Counted from the stretch's first letter, positions 26,213 to 40,619 are shown. The stretch is 64,000 bases of DNA from Chrysomallon squamiferum (GCA_012295275.1 CM022665.1:10922976-10986975); one strand, 5' to 3'. Made by a program: numbers and translations. The notes: generated by a model from the sequence alone, not told the origin.

Positions 26213-27049
26213 GTATTTTCAGAAATGTTCAGGAATTATACATATTTCCTGTAACATACATGATATTGTATTAGTATGTCTGCATAAGTACATGATACTT
26301 TTCTGTATTTGTTTAATATTCTTTAATATGTTAATGACATGATCTCTCTATGTGTATATGATACCATCTCTATTTGTGTATATGATATTTTCTACACGTC
26401 AATGATTTGTTCAATACATATGTAGGCCTATATGATATACTATATGTCAATGATAATTATTATCTGTCTATGTATGTATGATCGCATTTCTACTTATCAT
26501 ATTCTCTATATATATATACCGGGTATATCAATGATAAATATTATCTCTCCATGATATTGTCTCTCTCTATAGAAGTATTTTAAAAAATGTTGTCATCATG
26601 CATTAAATATTTTGCTATTAATATAATTTAACTTGCTACAAAATTATGATAATGTTTTCATAATTCAATACAGTTCTGCTCAAGTATCTTCATTCTTTTA
26701 GGTTTTTTAAAAAAAATAAATGTGTTTTTTTAGATTTTATTTATATAATTAATATATTTTAATTGTATTTGCTTAATAATTATACAAATTATATTGTTAT
26801 TTACTGAAAAAAATTAAATAATATGCATGCATTTAAAAAGTATGCTTAATGGAGTTCATTAATACTGCAAATGATTCAAGTGTTAATAAAATTATAAATG
26901 ATTTTATTATGCAAATCTGGATTATGAAATGTTTTAACAAAAATCCTTACGTAAGTATTGATTTAAAAAACAATAAATTTTGTCTTATATTCTGTTATAA
27001 AGATAACTACACAAGATAACACCATATGTTATACTTTCATCTTGTTGAC

Positions 27050-27425
27050 TCTTTCACTGTCTAACATTAGACTGACAGTTTTATATAGTCAATTACTGAC
27101 TGTATTTGATAGTTTTAAATAGTTCATATGTTGAGTGGTCTAATATTGGATGTAACTGTTTTATGCAATTGAGCTACTGACTGGTCTAATAATAGATACG
27201 ATATATTTTGTACTGTTCAATTGTTAATTAGTTTATCTCTAGATGTGACAGTGCTATATATTATAATTATTGATTTGACTAACATCAGCAACATATTTTA
27301 TATAGTTTACATATTAACTGGTCTAACTCTAAATGTGACAGTGTTGTACATTATAGTTCATGTGCTGAGTGGTCTAACACTAAATGTAATAATGTTATAC
27401 AGTTCTTGTATTGACTGGTCTATCC
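27050..27425. repeat. ~46 bp minisatellite overlapping the NELL stop codon
   Basis: About eight imperfect units are marked by GA(C/G)TGGTCTAA on the + strand. The motif starts near 27137, 27183, 27229, 27275, 27320, 27371 and 27417, so the period is about 46 bp. The last unit runs into the NELL terminal exon: its GGTCTA contains the complement of the TAG stop (27420-27422). Confidence 0.7.
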
Positions 27426-27512
27426 CAGTGTAATCTGGTTGACTGGATCTACTGGTGGGAGGCCTTTCTCTGCAGAACAAGTCTGGTTGAAGGAGCAACA
27501 GATATGACCAGC
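27420..27512 (-). CDS. NELL: NELL terminal coding exon
   Basis: 93 nt after acceptor CTGTTTCAG, phase 0. Encodes [12 protein letters not shown], equivalent to the vertebrate CCSVDFEC end, then an 18-residue tail ending NQITLG and TAG. The tail is longer than the few residues I recall in vertebrates. The region around the stop is part of a minisatellite. Confidence 0.9.
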   Translation of the reverse strand, partial: AGHICCSFNQTCSAEKGLPPVDPVNQITLG

Positions 27513-30500
27513 CTGAAACAGAAAATACAGTTACATGTGAGAAGCATTATGCATTATACTTAATAATAATAAAACTATGGTGTCCATTGTAAAACAAAAA
27601 AAAAAAAAAAAAGAAGCTAAGTTTATTTAAAAGAACTAAAGACAAAGTCTGGTTAGAGGAGCAATATGTAAAATCTGGATAAAGGAGCAAAATATAAAGT
27701 CTGGATACAAAATGTAAAATATGGTTAAAGGAGCAAACGTAAAGTCTGATTACAGGAGCAAAATGTAAATTCTATCAAAGGGTTAAATATAATATGTGGC
27801 ATATGAACAATAATAATCCATTTAAAGGTGTAATATAAAATCTGGTGAAAAGAACAACTAATATGAACTTCCTGCAATGTAAATTAACATATCGTATGAC
27901 TGAATGAACATAACAAAAGAAAACATCAGATATGAACTTACTCAAATGTGAATGATGCTAGAGCCTAAATTGCAATGTAAATTCCAGTTAAAGGAGAACC
28001 AGATATTACAAAATGCAACCACATTATAAACTTTGTAATAAAAAAGGTAAATGATACCACCATAACAATTATCCTATAGCAAACAAAAAAAAAAAAGAAT
28101 AAAACAATGATGATAATAAATAAATCTGAGGTGTCTTCGACATACATTATCTTTTATCAGTCTTCTTTACTACAGACATTTAAAAGCAGGAATTTAGATA
28201 TAAAGGAAACTAGATTGGTTTCATTAATTTTTCATGCTAAGGAAGTCAAGATGTATTTTATTTCCGTAAGTTTTGTATGATTTTTAAGTTCTGTAAATAT
28301 TTGATAAATAAGTTTCAGATGACATGGGTCAGTGAAGCTGTTTAATATATAACAAATGTTATTGAAATGGTCTTCTGCTGTACAGTTGGTTTATTAATTA
28401 ATAATACTGATATTTAGAAGAAAATGAAAAGTAACAAGATCACTATTTAAAGTTTAATAATGATTTTTAAAAAACTAAATCTCACACCCATACCCATGCC
28501 CCCCCCCAAGCACATACATGTGCGTGCACACACACACACACACACACAAACAGACATACACATGCATTCACACACAGATGCAAATGCATGCATACACATA
28601 CACATGCATGCACACACACACACACACACACACACGATGTACTGCACTATTTATTAAACTGAAGATACACATAGTTCTGGACCTGCACTGTAACAACAAA
28701 ATTAAGCATCTCTCAAACTTAACATATACCTCATATAAAAATATAATGAAAAAGTCAGTTATTTTAACAATTTAACAAATAATATGCATGTAATATGTTA
28801 CAAACAAATACACAAACCAAAGGCCATTCATTATGTGATCATAGAAACTCTGGTAATTCAAATTCAGCAAAGAGAGAGAATATATTTTACAAAGTAAACT
28901 CCAAATCTTACCTTGCATTCACATGTAGTGCAGGGGTCACTGGATAGAACCCATGTGTCTCCATGTACATATGTGTGTCCTATGTATACACAGGTGTCAG
29001 AGGAGTGGTCAAGACCTCCCACATCAATGTTGGGGCTCAGACAGGGGTTGTCATCAATACAGCGTGGACAGCAGTCACCTTTCTCCTGAACCAGGTTCTG
29101 ACAAATTATGTTGGGGCATTCGATAGGCCAGCAGTCGATTTCTCCGTTCTGAAATGTTCATTAAAAAAATAAATTCAAGGCAAACACCCAGTGGGTTTTA
29201 GTATCAATAACTCCTAAGAGTGATAGAGAAACTGAAGCTCCACATTCCCTTTTATATGTATCAAGCATTGAGTTATCACATACAGTAAACGTTCATTATT
29301 GTTAACCAAGTTTCAGAATTATGACTTATTTGTCAGTGTCAGAGTTACAACTTGCCAATCAATGTGAGAATTATCAGTTATCAGTCAGTGTCAGAACTGT
29401 CAAATACCAATCAATGCCACTATTATCAGTTACCAATCAACATCAGAATGTTATCAATTATCAGTCAATGTCAGAATTATCAGTTGTAAGTCAATGTCAG
29501 ACTTATCAGTTACCAGTCAATTTCAGAATATTATCAATTATCAATACCGAATTAGTTATAAGTCATTGTCAGAATTACAGCTACCAGTCAGTGTCAGTTA
29601 TCACTTACCAGACATTCACATGTCTGACACTGAAATATCCACTGTTCTCCATTCTTCATTAACAACTCCAGCTCCTGATGTTGACACTGTGCAGACAGAT
29701 TACAGTGAGGACAGCAGTTGTAGTCAACATCAGCTCTAGAGCAGTCACAGGAAGTCTTGTGGCATGTAGCAACACCAGACTGTAAAACAACATTTCACCA
29801 TATTAGCAACTGTATTTATCCTTACAGTTGTAGTATCTTTTATCTCATAATTACAGCCTGACTTATTTTACAATTAGTCACTTCTACCTTAGAATTAGAC
29901 TCTCTGAACAAACAGTTAATTTTTTTTTTCTTATTTTACATTTAGAATACCTCTTACATTAGTTAATTTTTTCATACACTGCATTTAGTGTCTCTTACCT
30001 TATAGTTAAGTTTTTCATACATTACTCTCTTATTTCAGTTACATTTTCTTATATTACAGTTACAGAGTTAGTATCTCATACAGTTACAGTTAAATGTTTT
30101 GTTACATTACAGATAGTCTCTCTTACATACATTACAGTTAATTTTTTCTTACAGTCAGTGTCTCTTACATTACAGTTAGTCTCTTTTACATTACATTTAC
30201 ATTATCTTTTACCTTACAGTTGCAGGTCAGACAGCTGTCTACAGTGGACTTCCACACTTCTCCATCACTATGTTCTGCTCCCTCAAACAGACAGGCTACA
30301 TGAAGAAAATAATTTAAGAATGAATATTAATTCAAAAAACATTAATATTAAATTAACTGCTATCAGATTATATGAGTTTTTGCTCTGTTTGTTTTGTTTC
30401 AAATACATATATATATATAATTTGTTTGTATGATTGTAAGAATGAGTTATTTTTAACAGCAGTAAGAGATGTTTTATGTGCACCTTCCCACAGACAGCAA

Positions 30501-31626
30501 AGTACATACCATAGCTTTTAATAAGCTACTCAGAAGATACTGACTGGAAAGGACATTGCAGAAAGTAATATATAAATAAATGTTAAAAAAACACCTAATA
30601 ATTTACATTAAAAGCTAGGTAAATAGGTAGACAAAAACAACAGACAGGTAGATATATGTGTTGTATGTAGATATATATATCAATAGACAGCTAGATAGAG
30701 CAATAGATAATAAATAGAATTAAAGACTGATAGACAGACATATGTACAATTTTATCAAACTTTAAATAAAAAGATAATTAACAGAGGGTGGGTTTTTTTT
30801 GTTCGTTTCTTTTAAATCTGATTTATTTTTAGTTCTTAACCACTACTCAATGATAAATTTACCATCAAATTTTCTATCATGTGGAAAACATTCATTTTCA
30901 TTCCCAGTTATTTTTAAATATCATGTTAGCAGATTAAATTGATCTCACCTGCTATTTGAAACTGAGATATTATAAAGATTTTAAAACAAATGAAAAATAA
31001 TAATAATAATAAAAGAGAAAGAAAACACTTACTTTCTAGACAAGTGTCAGAATGTTTACACTTGCATTCATAACTTCCTTCTGTATTAATGCACTGCATG
31101 CTGGGATGGCAAGTGTGGCCACCCCCTTCACCAATACATTCATTGATGTCTGCAAAATCAGGTATTTTAAATTAAAATCAACTTATGCATTGCTAATACA
31201 CATTTTAAAAAAGAAAAATTACAGTGTGAACTCATTTAAAAATTTGGGTTTTTCTGCATGAACATTAGTTTTAATTACAACTATTACAATTTATTATTCT
31301 TATGTATATAACTGTGTGTGTTTGTGTATGCGTGTTTTGTATGTATGTATATGTATGCTTTTATTTTTCAATTTACATTATATATTCAATATTAGTTTTA
31401 TAAATATTCCACCTATTGAAAGAAGAAAAAGGTGGGTTTTTTTAAATAAAAATTTAATGTTTAAAGTTGAAAAATACTGAAGAAAAAAAGAAGTAAATTC
31501 AAAAAATTAAATTCAAAAAGAAAATGACAAAAACTGCACAAATATATAAAACACAAGAAGAAAAAAAAGACTAGAAAACAATTTCCTAAACTAACAATGC
31601 AAATACACAGAGTGCCAAACTGATTC

Positions 31627-31675
<49 letters not shown>

Positions 31676-31774
31676 GCACTTAGAGAAACCAAAATCTTAG
31701 CTATTGAAAAGTAATTTATATACCAATTTTTTGTTAGTAAAAATAGTTAATTTCTTTAAACATCAAACTGTCAC

Positions 31775-31809
<35 letters not shown>

Positions 31810-31821
31810 ATAATAATAAAA

Positions 31822-31856
<35 letters not shown>

Positions 31857-33296
31857 ATGTAAATAAATAAATAAAATTCATTAATTTAAAAAATAATAAT
31901 AACGTAAAAGTTTCCGTCAAGATACATGCCAAAATATTAAAAGTTTCACCCTTTTTTATTTATACACAATTATTTTTACTCAGTATGGAAACAATAAACA
32001 AAATTTATTTCAAAATAATTTAAAGATTAATATTTTATTATAACATGAAATAATTTTCAGATAAATTTAACAATGTAGTGAAATAAATATAAAATATTAA
32101 TGAAATTAAAACTGTTGTAAACTTTTATGTATTTGGAATATATGTGCATGTGCATGCATACAGATTATAAAGTATTTATAATTTTATTTATAGTGTGTGT
32201 GCACACATGCGTAAATGGATATTTTTCTAATACAGAATTCATGGGTTTTATATGATTCATTGATAATTTTGATTAACTATAATATCTCATGCCTTTTTTG
32301 ATCTTTTAAACAAAACATTCGAAAAAAAAAAAAACATTTAATCTATATAAAAGAGTTATCCCCCTTACTCCACCGAACGTCCTTAATTAATTACACAATG
32401 AACAAGCAACAAAAATAGACTGAACTTTTATTCTTTTTTATTTTTAAAAACTTTTTAACCATGACATAATCATATCATCTGTTTTCCTAACCTGTTGAAT
32501 CATCTGAGAGAGTTCATCAAAGAAAAAAAAAATTTTTTTTTTTTTTTTTTTTAAATATATGAAAAGAAGAAGGAACAAGATTTCTTAAAAAATACTACTC
32601 TTTTCTAATCCATTAGTAAAACCACGAGTAACATTACATTAACGCATTTGTCATTTTGATAGTTGTAAAAATCAATTCCATTGGTTTAACGGTATCCCTT
32701 TTCACCAGAAACACATCTGTGGTAATCCTGCTGAACGAATGAGAATCAATATTAACGGAGTATTGTCAATATGTCGAGACCAAGATGTCTGCTGTAGCTA
32801 ATCTCATACTCTGATCTCATCATGATATGTGACAAGTCTTAGAATAATAAAGGAAGTGATTAAAATGCAGCTAATCCTTTGGGTTCTGAGAGTTGTCTGT
32901 AAGCAAACAGAAGCGGCGTCGTCTGTCAAATCAAACACTACTGGGTGTTCACTTGAGTTTGTCGTTAATAAACACGGAAATTTGTTTACGACTAATGACA
33001 GTTGTGAAGTTGTTATTACAGTCTTTTAATTAATTTTATGACAGAGATAAAGAAAATATGGCTGGATCATGTTATCAAGTTGAATTTCTAGAAATGTAAA
33101 AAATCCATTAAGTTTTTATTTCTTTTGTTTTAGTTTATGAATACAGTACCGTCATTAATGTTAGGATTAATGGTCATTTCCTTCTTTCTTATTTAATTTT
33201 CAGCATTGACACTAGCTTAAAACAAAAAACAGCCCATATTTTTTAAACCCCAAAACATTTATTTATTTATTCATTTATTTATTTATTTATTTTATT

Positions 33297-33335
<39 letters not shown>

Positions 33336-36300
33336 TTTTACATTTTAATCTAGTCAATTCACAACACAATGAATCCAAACGATTTTAATTTAATTTTTTA
33401 TTTTATTTTATTATTATTATTTTTTTAAAGCTTGATTTTCTTCTTCTTCAAGCTATTTTTTTTTTTTCTATTAATTGTAACACTAATTTTATCATTATAC
33501 TGGAACCTTAAATTTTATGTTATCAAAATTTTCAGATTCCATTTATCATGTTTTATTGTGGTTTCACTGTATCACTACATTTTAATCCTATTTTTAACTC
33601 CAACCTGTTAACTAAAAATACTTATTCAGATAGATTTAACTTTGGTAAGCAAACAACAGAAGACCATTAAATTACTTAAACATTTGATATGCACACCAAA
33701 CCAGTTGACTGCTTAAATTAACTTGCAAATTGCTACAACATGGAGTTAGATGTTTACTTGGCTGGTGAATCAACATGATCTACAACAAGACCAGGATTAT
33801 GACTAATTAAGTAAACTGTCATTAAAACCACAGTGGACATTGCCATGGGAGAAACAAATTTTGATTCCAGTTAAAGAAAAAAAAATAAAAGCTCCAAAAA
33901 AAGCCCACATTACATACAAACAGACATAACATAATTTTTAGTTTTTGTTTAATTTTTTGCTTTGTTAAATTTTCTAATACTTTTTTAAAATATATAATTA
34001 TTCTTTTCTTGTTTGTTTTTTTCCCTTTATTTATCCTTTTGCCCTTTGTTCTTTCTGTTAAAAACAAAATTCCATATATTTTTTAATTTATCTTTTTTTT
34101 TCATTTCTACCTTTTTTGTATTTCCTTTTTTTTTCCTAAGAATTAACAAATATTGGAGAACAAAATCAAAAGCAAACAAACTTTTTGAAAAGAAATTTAC
34201 AATATTCTACATATGTGGCATTTTCAGGATGCATTCTTTGATTTCAAGAAATTTCTTCAGTATAAATATTATCTGGATCTGACAATACAGACTACATATG
34301 TATAGCAATTATCTATAAAACTTTATTAGGTACTAATATCTGAGTCATGCAACTAGTTGTGGATAGCCATCAACAAAAACTGAATCAGAATATTCATATA
34401 CAAAAGAAACAGTTACATACATATATACAAAATTTTGAGACTGATAAACAATATGCAAAAATATAATTATGAAGTTCCAAAATTAATGTGCGAATATAAC
34501 GGTATGTCTATGGTTAGGAATAGTTTTATAATGTCTCCAATTCAGTCACTGGTCATCACAAATATTGGGCCTAAAATGAACATTACAGCATGCCTGTAGT
34601 TTTGTAATGTCTTGAATTCAGTTAAAAGACTGGGCTTAAAATGAAGATTGTGATCACTGATTGGGTACAGGCATAAAAATGGGCTACTCCTGTTGATTAG
34701 AAGCAGTGGATCCTTTATAATGTATGGGTAGGAAAGCACACACCTTGACCTTTGATAAAATGCCCTTACAGCTAATCCTTGTTTGTTTTTGTTTTTTGTC
34801 TTCATTAGTTTAAATAAGAAATGATTAGGAAAGGTAATAACTGAACTGAAATCAAAGAAACCATGCTGATTTATGTACACTCATACACACATCTAAATGT
34901 ACAGAAGTATATATTTACACACATATTTTTGTAACTAAATACAAAAATATTTTAAATACTTTGAAAATGTAAACTATATAACAAAATATATTTAAAAAAT
35001 CAACAAACAACTAAAATAAACAAAAGAATAAAGTAAAGCACAATGCAGACATCACACAATTATTATGATGGCAATTAGTACCTAGACAAAGACTGCCATA
35101 ATGGTTGTCAGGCCAGTTGCTATGGAAACCTTCAAGGCAATCACAGTGGTACCAACCAGGTAAATTGATACAAACTGAATGACCACGACAGGCAGAAATG
35201 CCCAGTGCACATTCGTCAATATCTAGAATGACATAAATTGTGACTTACATAAAATAAATAAATAAATAACAATTTTAACAGGACCTTAAAAGCCGAATCA
35301 GTGAAATGTAAATCAACTGAATCTATGTTACCAAATATATTATGTCTTTTAGATTTATTGGATGCCCAAATTATGAACTAATTAAGCTGGTTGCAGACAG
35401 AAGTCTGTTTGTATAACAGTTATTATTGTTACCACAAGTTATCTCTGTTATCACCTGATACTTGCTGTGTGATCTGGTTTCTTTGTATGTTGCTGGTGTT
35501 CATTTTCTACCATCACTTTCTCTAATTACTTACTAATTAACAGGAGAATACATTGATGGTTGGTAAAATCAGTATTCTCCACAGCTGATGTTTGTATACA
35601 ACTTGTGATTGTGTAAAATATTATTCATTGTTGATATTTGTGTAAAACAGTATTATTTACAGTTCATGTTTGTGTAAAAAAAATCAAACAATTGATATTT
35701 GTGTAAACCAATAATTTGCCTTTGCAAAAAAAAAAAAAATATATATATATATATATATAAACAGTATTCTGCAGAGTCGATGTTGTTTTTATATATTAAA
35801 AACAAATAGTTTTTCTGAAAGCAATTTGGACAAATAGTTTGTTTTGGTGTGAAGTTTATAAACAGGTAATCTCAAAGAGTAATAAACGGGTATAAATAAT
35901 TATTTAATGTCCATAAGCACCAAAAGACTTTTGCCATTGTATATAGATAGTGCCAGGCAAAAGATACAATACATATCAATTATTTATTATATAGTCCATA
36001 AAGCTTTACATAAGTCAAAAATTATCTGAGGTCAATAAATATTTTGAAAATGAATCTATGACATGAGGTTGAAATTACCCTGATTTAAAATTTAAAATTT
36101 CTGTTTTTGTTATTATTGTTATTAAACTCATCAGAATATTTAACATTATTTTTCTTTTCTTTATTGTTTTTGGACTAATTTGGTACCCCAGAGCTTGCTA
36201 CAGAACACACTATGTAGAAACCATCTTGATTTTAAAATCTTGTATCACATCAGTGTTAAACATTTCTGACAGTAATATGACTAGAGACAGTTTATAACAG

Positions 36301-39300
36301 CTGTTGTAGTCTTCAGCCCTGACTCATCCAGTACTAACTGGGAATACTTCTAGTTTGATGATCTAGAGAACACTTGTGTGTATTTTGGTGTAAAACATTG
36401 CAACTGGTACATTAGAACTTAATATATGCTGTATAATATATGTGACATCATTAATGGGATAAATGGCATAATTAGAACAAAATCTTTAATAGATTGTATG
36501 TTCTTCAGAATATAGCATCATGCTAATTATATTTAATTCGGTAATATTTAAAACTGATGATGAAATAAAATGATTTAAAAAATAATTGTAACTGGTATTT
36601 ATTGATATTCATGAAAGGCTGTGTTGATTTTCATTATCAAACCTTTTTTGTTTTGATAATTTAAAGCCTTATGGTTCACAGCAAGAACATTCATCTTCTG
36701 CATAATTGTGATACAAAAATTCTATTATATTTTCTTAACATACATTTTAAAAATAATAATAATATAAAAATAAATAAATTTACAAAACTTACCAAGTTCA
36801 CAGTTTGGGCCAATGTAACCATGGCGACATTCACAAACATTTGGTGCCACACAGCGTCCACCATTGAGACACAGTCCATGACATTTTGCTAAAATTAATT
36901 AAAAATTAAAAGAAGGTTAAAATGCAAATTGTATAAAAAAGATTCTTTGTTAATTCATGTACGATAAATTAAAATACAAATGTATCTAACTAACAGATAT
37001 TACTTCATACCTTAATCATAACAAAAATGGCATAAAACAAAAAATAAATGTGTTTTATAAAATAAAATATTTTTTCCTTGCATAACAAGAAACAGTATAG
37101 AGTATCATTCAGTACTAAACTATTCCACCAATACACTGGTTACACTTTAGATATTTTCACAACACTCAGTACTCATAGATTAAAAATTAAACATGACAGA
37201 CCAAGGTGGCATTATGAAGGTTTGTCTTGAACTATGTCAGTATATACAGATAAAACTGAAACGTAATACAGCAAGACAGCATAATGAAGACTTTTTTTTT
37301 TTTTTTTTGGACATCATCACTTCATACAAAAGCTAAACATAAGTGGTATAACGAAGTCTAGTCTTAAACCCCTTTAGAACATTTGGATGATGATGTATAC
37401 AGTGGCTTAAACCCTTCCAGTAATACAGAAAAAAATGAAACCTGATAGACCAAAGTGCCCTAATGAAGGTTTGTCTTGAAACCCTTTAATACATACAGTT
37501 AAACATGAAACATAAAGAGCAAAGTACATATAAAGAGGGGTGAAACTTGATGAAAACTTGTCTTGAGCCCCTTTAGAATATACAATAGTGTAATGGACCA
37601 AATTGGCTTGAACCCCCTCAGTACAAATAAACAGGTGAAATACGATGAAAAAGTGTCTAGAAAAATATAAACAAACATGAAACATAATAGACAAAATTCA
37701 TTTGAACCCTCTCAGTACATACAGATAAAGGTGAAACATGAAAGCTTGTCTTCAAAACCCTAACAATATACAAAGGTGTAGCAATATTGACCAGAGTGGT
37801 TCAAATACTCTCAGTACAAGTAGTCAGGGGTGAAACATAATGAAGGCTTGTTCCAGAGACAAATGGATTGAGGGTGAATAATGGCCTGCCATTTGACCTC
37901 TTAGGCAAAACCTATCACTGTCAGTCATTCTGTCAATGCAACACCAACTGATGCAGCACGGACCCATGCACTTCATGATTGATCCTGTTCTGCCCTCCGA
38001 ACCTGTTATTTACACGTCATTGCTCTTGTCTCCTGAATATGCCACCAGCTGTCAATCAAACCTGACAGTACAGTGGACACAACTGCCAATGGTTTTACCA
38101 CTCACAAGATTATATGTTAGCCACAGTCAAAACTCAGATATATATTAATATTTTTTTTTTATATCAGTGGACATAACAACCAAAAGTTTTACCATTAATT
38201 AGACTGAATGTTGGTCATTGAATAAAAAATGATTTTTTTTAGACATAATCACCAATGATTTTGCCATAGCAGCAATAAAAACTGAAATTTCTTTCTTTCT
38301 TATTTTTTCTTTTTTTACTCCTTCCCCACTGGAAGAATAAACATATTAAATTTGATACGTGGCCAATACTTGTGACCTGGTGATAATCTAGGAAGAATAT
38401 TTTTTTCCTATTTTAAGACAGATTTCAAAGGACTATGTCAGACCAAGTGACTGGTTTATACTGTAATGTGGAAATCTAAACCTTCTGAAGTGTCTGTTGA
38501 AGAGACTCAGTCTTTCACATCAAAGGGTCAGACAGTTGTGACATGGCACTGTACATCAGCAGCTAATAAGAAAAGAAGATTCTCGTCTAGACACAGCTTC
38601 TTGTTAATAATTATATCAGCAGGCAAAACCTGATTCAATCATAGCAAATAAAAAATAAAAATTAAGAAAAAAGAAGCCTTGATATTTCCAGCTCTTGTGT
38701 TGGCCAAAGTGAAAATTGTACAAATAATCATTGGAAGAGTTTGTCCTAGAGAGCCAGTATATTTGGGGATGTGGTTACAAGGGACTAATGTTCTGGAGGA
38801 ACAAATGCTGAGGCAGGATATTGTTTAAAAGGGTAAATATCCCAGGGGATACTATCTTAGGGGGGACTACTATTCAGGGGAGGACAATGTTTGGGAGGGT
38901 AAATGTCCAAGGAGATATTACATTGGTGGTACTAATATTCAGGGGTGGATATCCAGGGTATACTGACCTTAAGATTAATATAAATGGTGATATTTCCCTG
39001 GATGAATAAAGTCTAGCGGAATTCTGATATTGTCCTGGGAGTTCCAGTGTTATATTTTTTGAGTGGGCTAATGTCCAGGACTGAAAAAGATTTTTGAATC
39101 TCATTTTGGCCAAGGTGAAGTTATGAAACAAATATCAGTTAAATAGAAAGTAGTATTAGTTTCAGCAGGAAGAACTAATGTCATTTATAACCTCATACTT
39201 GCTATTTTAGAAGATCTCAGACTAATGTCACATTGTAGGTGGTGATATTAATAATTTTTATTGTCACAAGTTTAACTGGTATGTTGTGACAATGTAAAAA

Positions 39301-40346
39301 AAATATCAGTCATATTTTCAATTCAAAATAATTTAGTAGAAGAAGAGTAAATATTATTATTACAGTTATTTTCTGAAATGTGACCAGATGATGTAAAAGA
39401 ATACATAGTTATTATTGTATCTTTTTTAAAAAAGAAAATCAAAAATGGTTTCAGTATTGGTTTGTAGGTGTTAATGCTATTGTATATATATGTACATTTG
39501 TATGTGTGTGTGTTAATGTATACTCATGTATAAGTCTTTCAGTATGTTTTTTCATTTAAATGATATTAAAATTAAATATTTTCTGCTTCCATAATTCCAG
39601 TTCATAGTCTATTGATCCCAAAATTCCTACTTTCATATTTTACATTCATCAAGCATCAGTATTCCTGTTTATCTTATTCCTGTAATTATCATCCCTATCT
39701 CTCATTCCAGAGTAACTGTTCTACAAGTTTATATTATCATTATCAATGTTATTATCTTGTTAGTGCCCTAAATAATAAACACACTGAGTCCAAGAGACTG
39801 GAGGTTCTTCATCATTTTACCTAGAGCAAGCCAGTGAAATCTTACAATAGCCAAAGTTATAGAAATGACCAATACATCATAGTACAGACAACGACATTCT
39901 GACTAACCAACTGACTGACCATCTGACAGGCTGTAGCAGAGATGCACCTCTCAAGCAGTCAGTTGTGCTTGGCATAAACAACAAACAGTGAACATTTACT
40001 GGATGCTTTTCAACTAAAATCAAAGACATCGCGTTTTGCCAGGTGCATGAAAACTAATGATCATCCGTTCCTCACAATTAACTGAAGGGCTTTTGTAATT
40101 ACAGGGACATGCCAGAAACAGCAGGGACACTAAGGAAAATCACCAGGGAGTGGACAGAGGTGTCAGGGATTAGGAGTAGTGGAAATATCAGCCCACATTC
40201 ATCATGATCAGTTGTTCAGTTGTCCACTGAAATTCCAGGCTAGGATTCAGTTTCTCAGGCTCCCAACTGGTCAATGTTTATACTAATGATGGTATTGTGC
40301 ATTTGAGAAAGAATATGTTGTACATAATCTGGGTGATTAATATACA

Positions 40347-40405
<59 letters not shown>

Positions 40406-40565
40406 GAACAGATATATACTGGTTAATATTTAAAATAGTGACAGCATTATACATTTGGTAACAAATCATGTTATGCATAGCCTGGGTGAATAATTTTTAT
40501 GTATTATACATATTCTGGTCTTCTGAATGTTGAAATAAAAATTCTCTATATACTAGAAACATAAA

Positions 40566-40619
<54 letters not shown>

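Larger units (their letters stand above)
18091..27049. other. Intergenic stretch between convergent ODF3-B and NELL
   Basis: No intact gene seen. It holds probable 3' UTR of ODF3-B, poly-A/T and AT-rich runs, TG/TA microsatellites at 20384-20432 and 22640-22796, TATC repeats at 21643-21664, three decayed tandem arrays (listed separately) and an integrase remnant at 25907-26212. The rest is simple AT-rich sequence. Confidence 0.55.

Noticed and set aside
28963-29172. 70-codon plus-strand open frame
   Set aside because: Shadow of the minus-strand NELL VWC exon at 28912-29148.
29310-29608. CRISPR-like regular repeats
   Set aside because: Units are directly adjacent and degenerate, with no spacers; the host is a eukaryote. 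It is a minisatellite.
37936-38148. 70-codon plus-strand open frame in a GC-richer patch
   Set aside because: Part of its sequence (CAGTGGACA-AAC..CAA..GTTTTACCA) recurs just downstream as a decayed tandem repeat, and no domain is seen.
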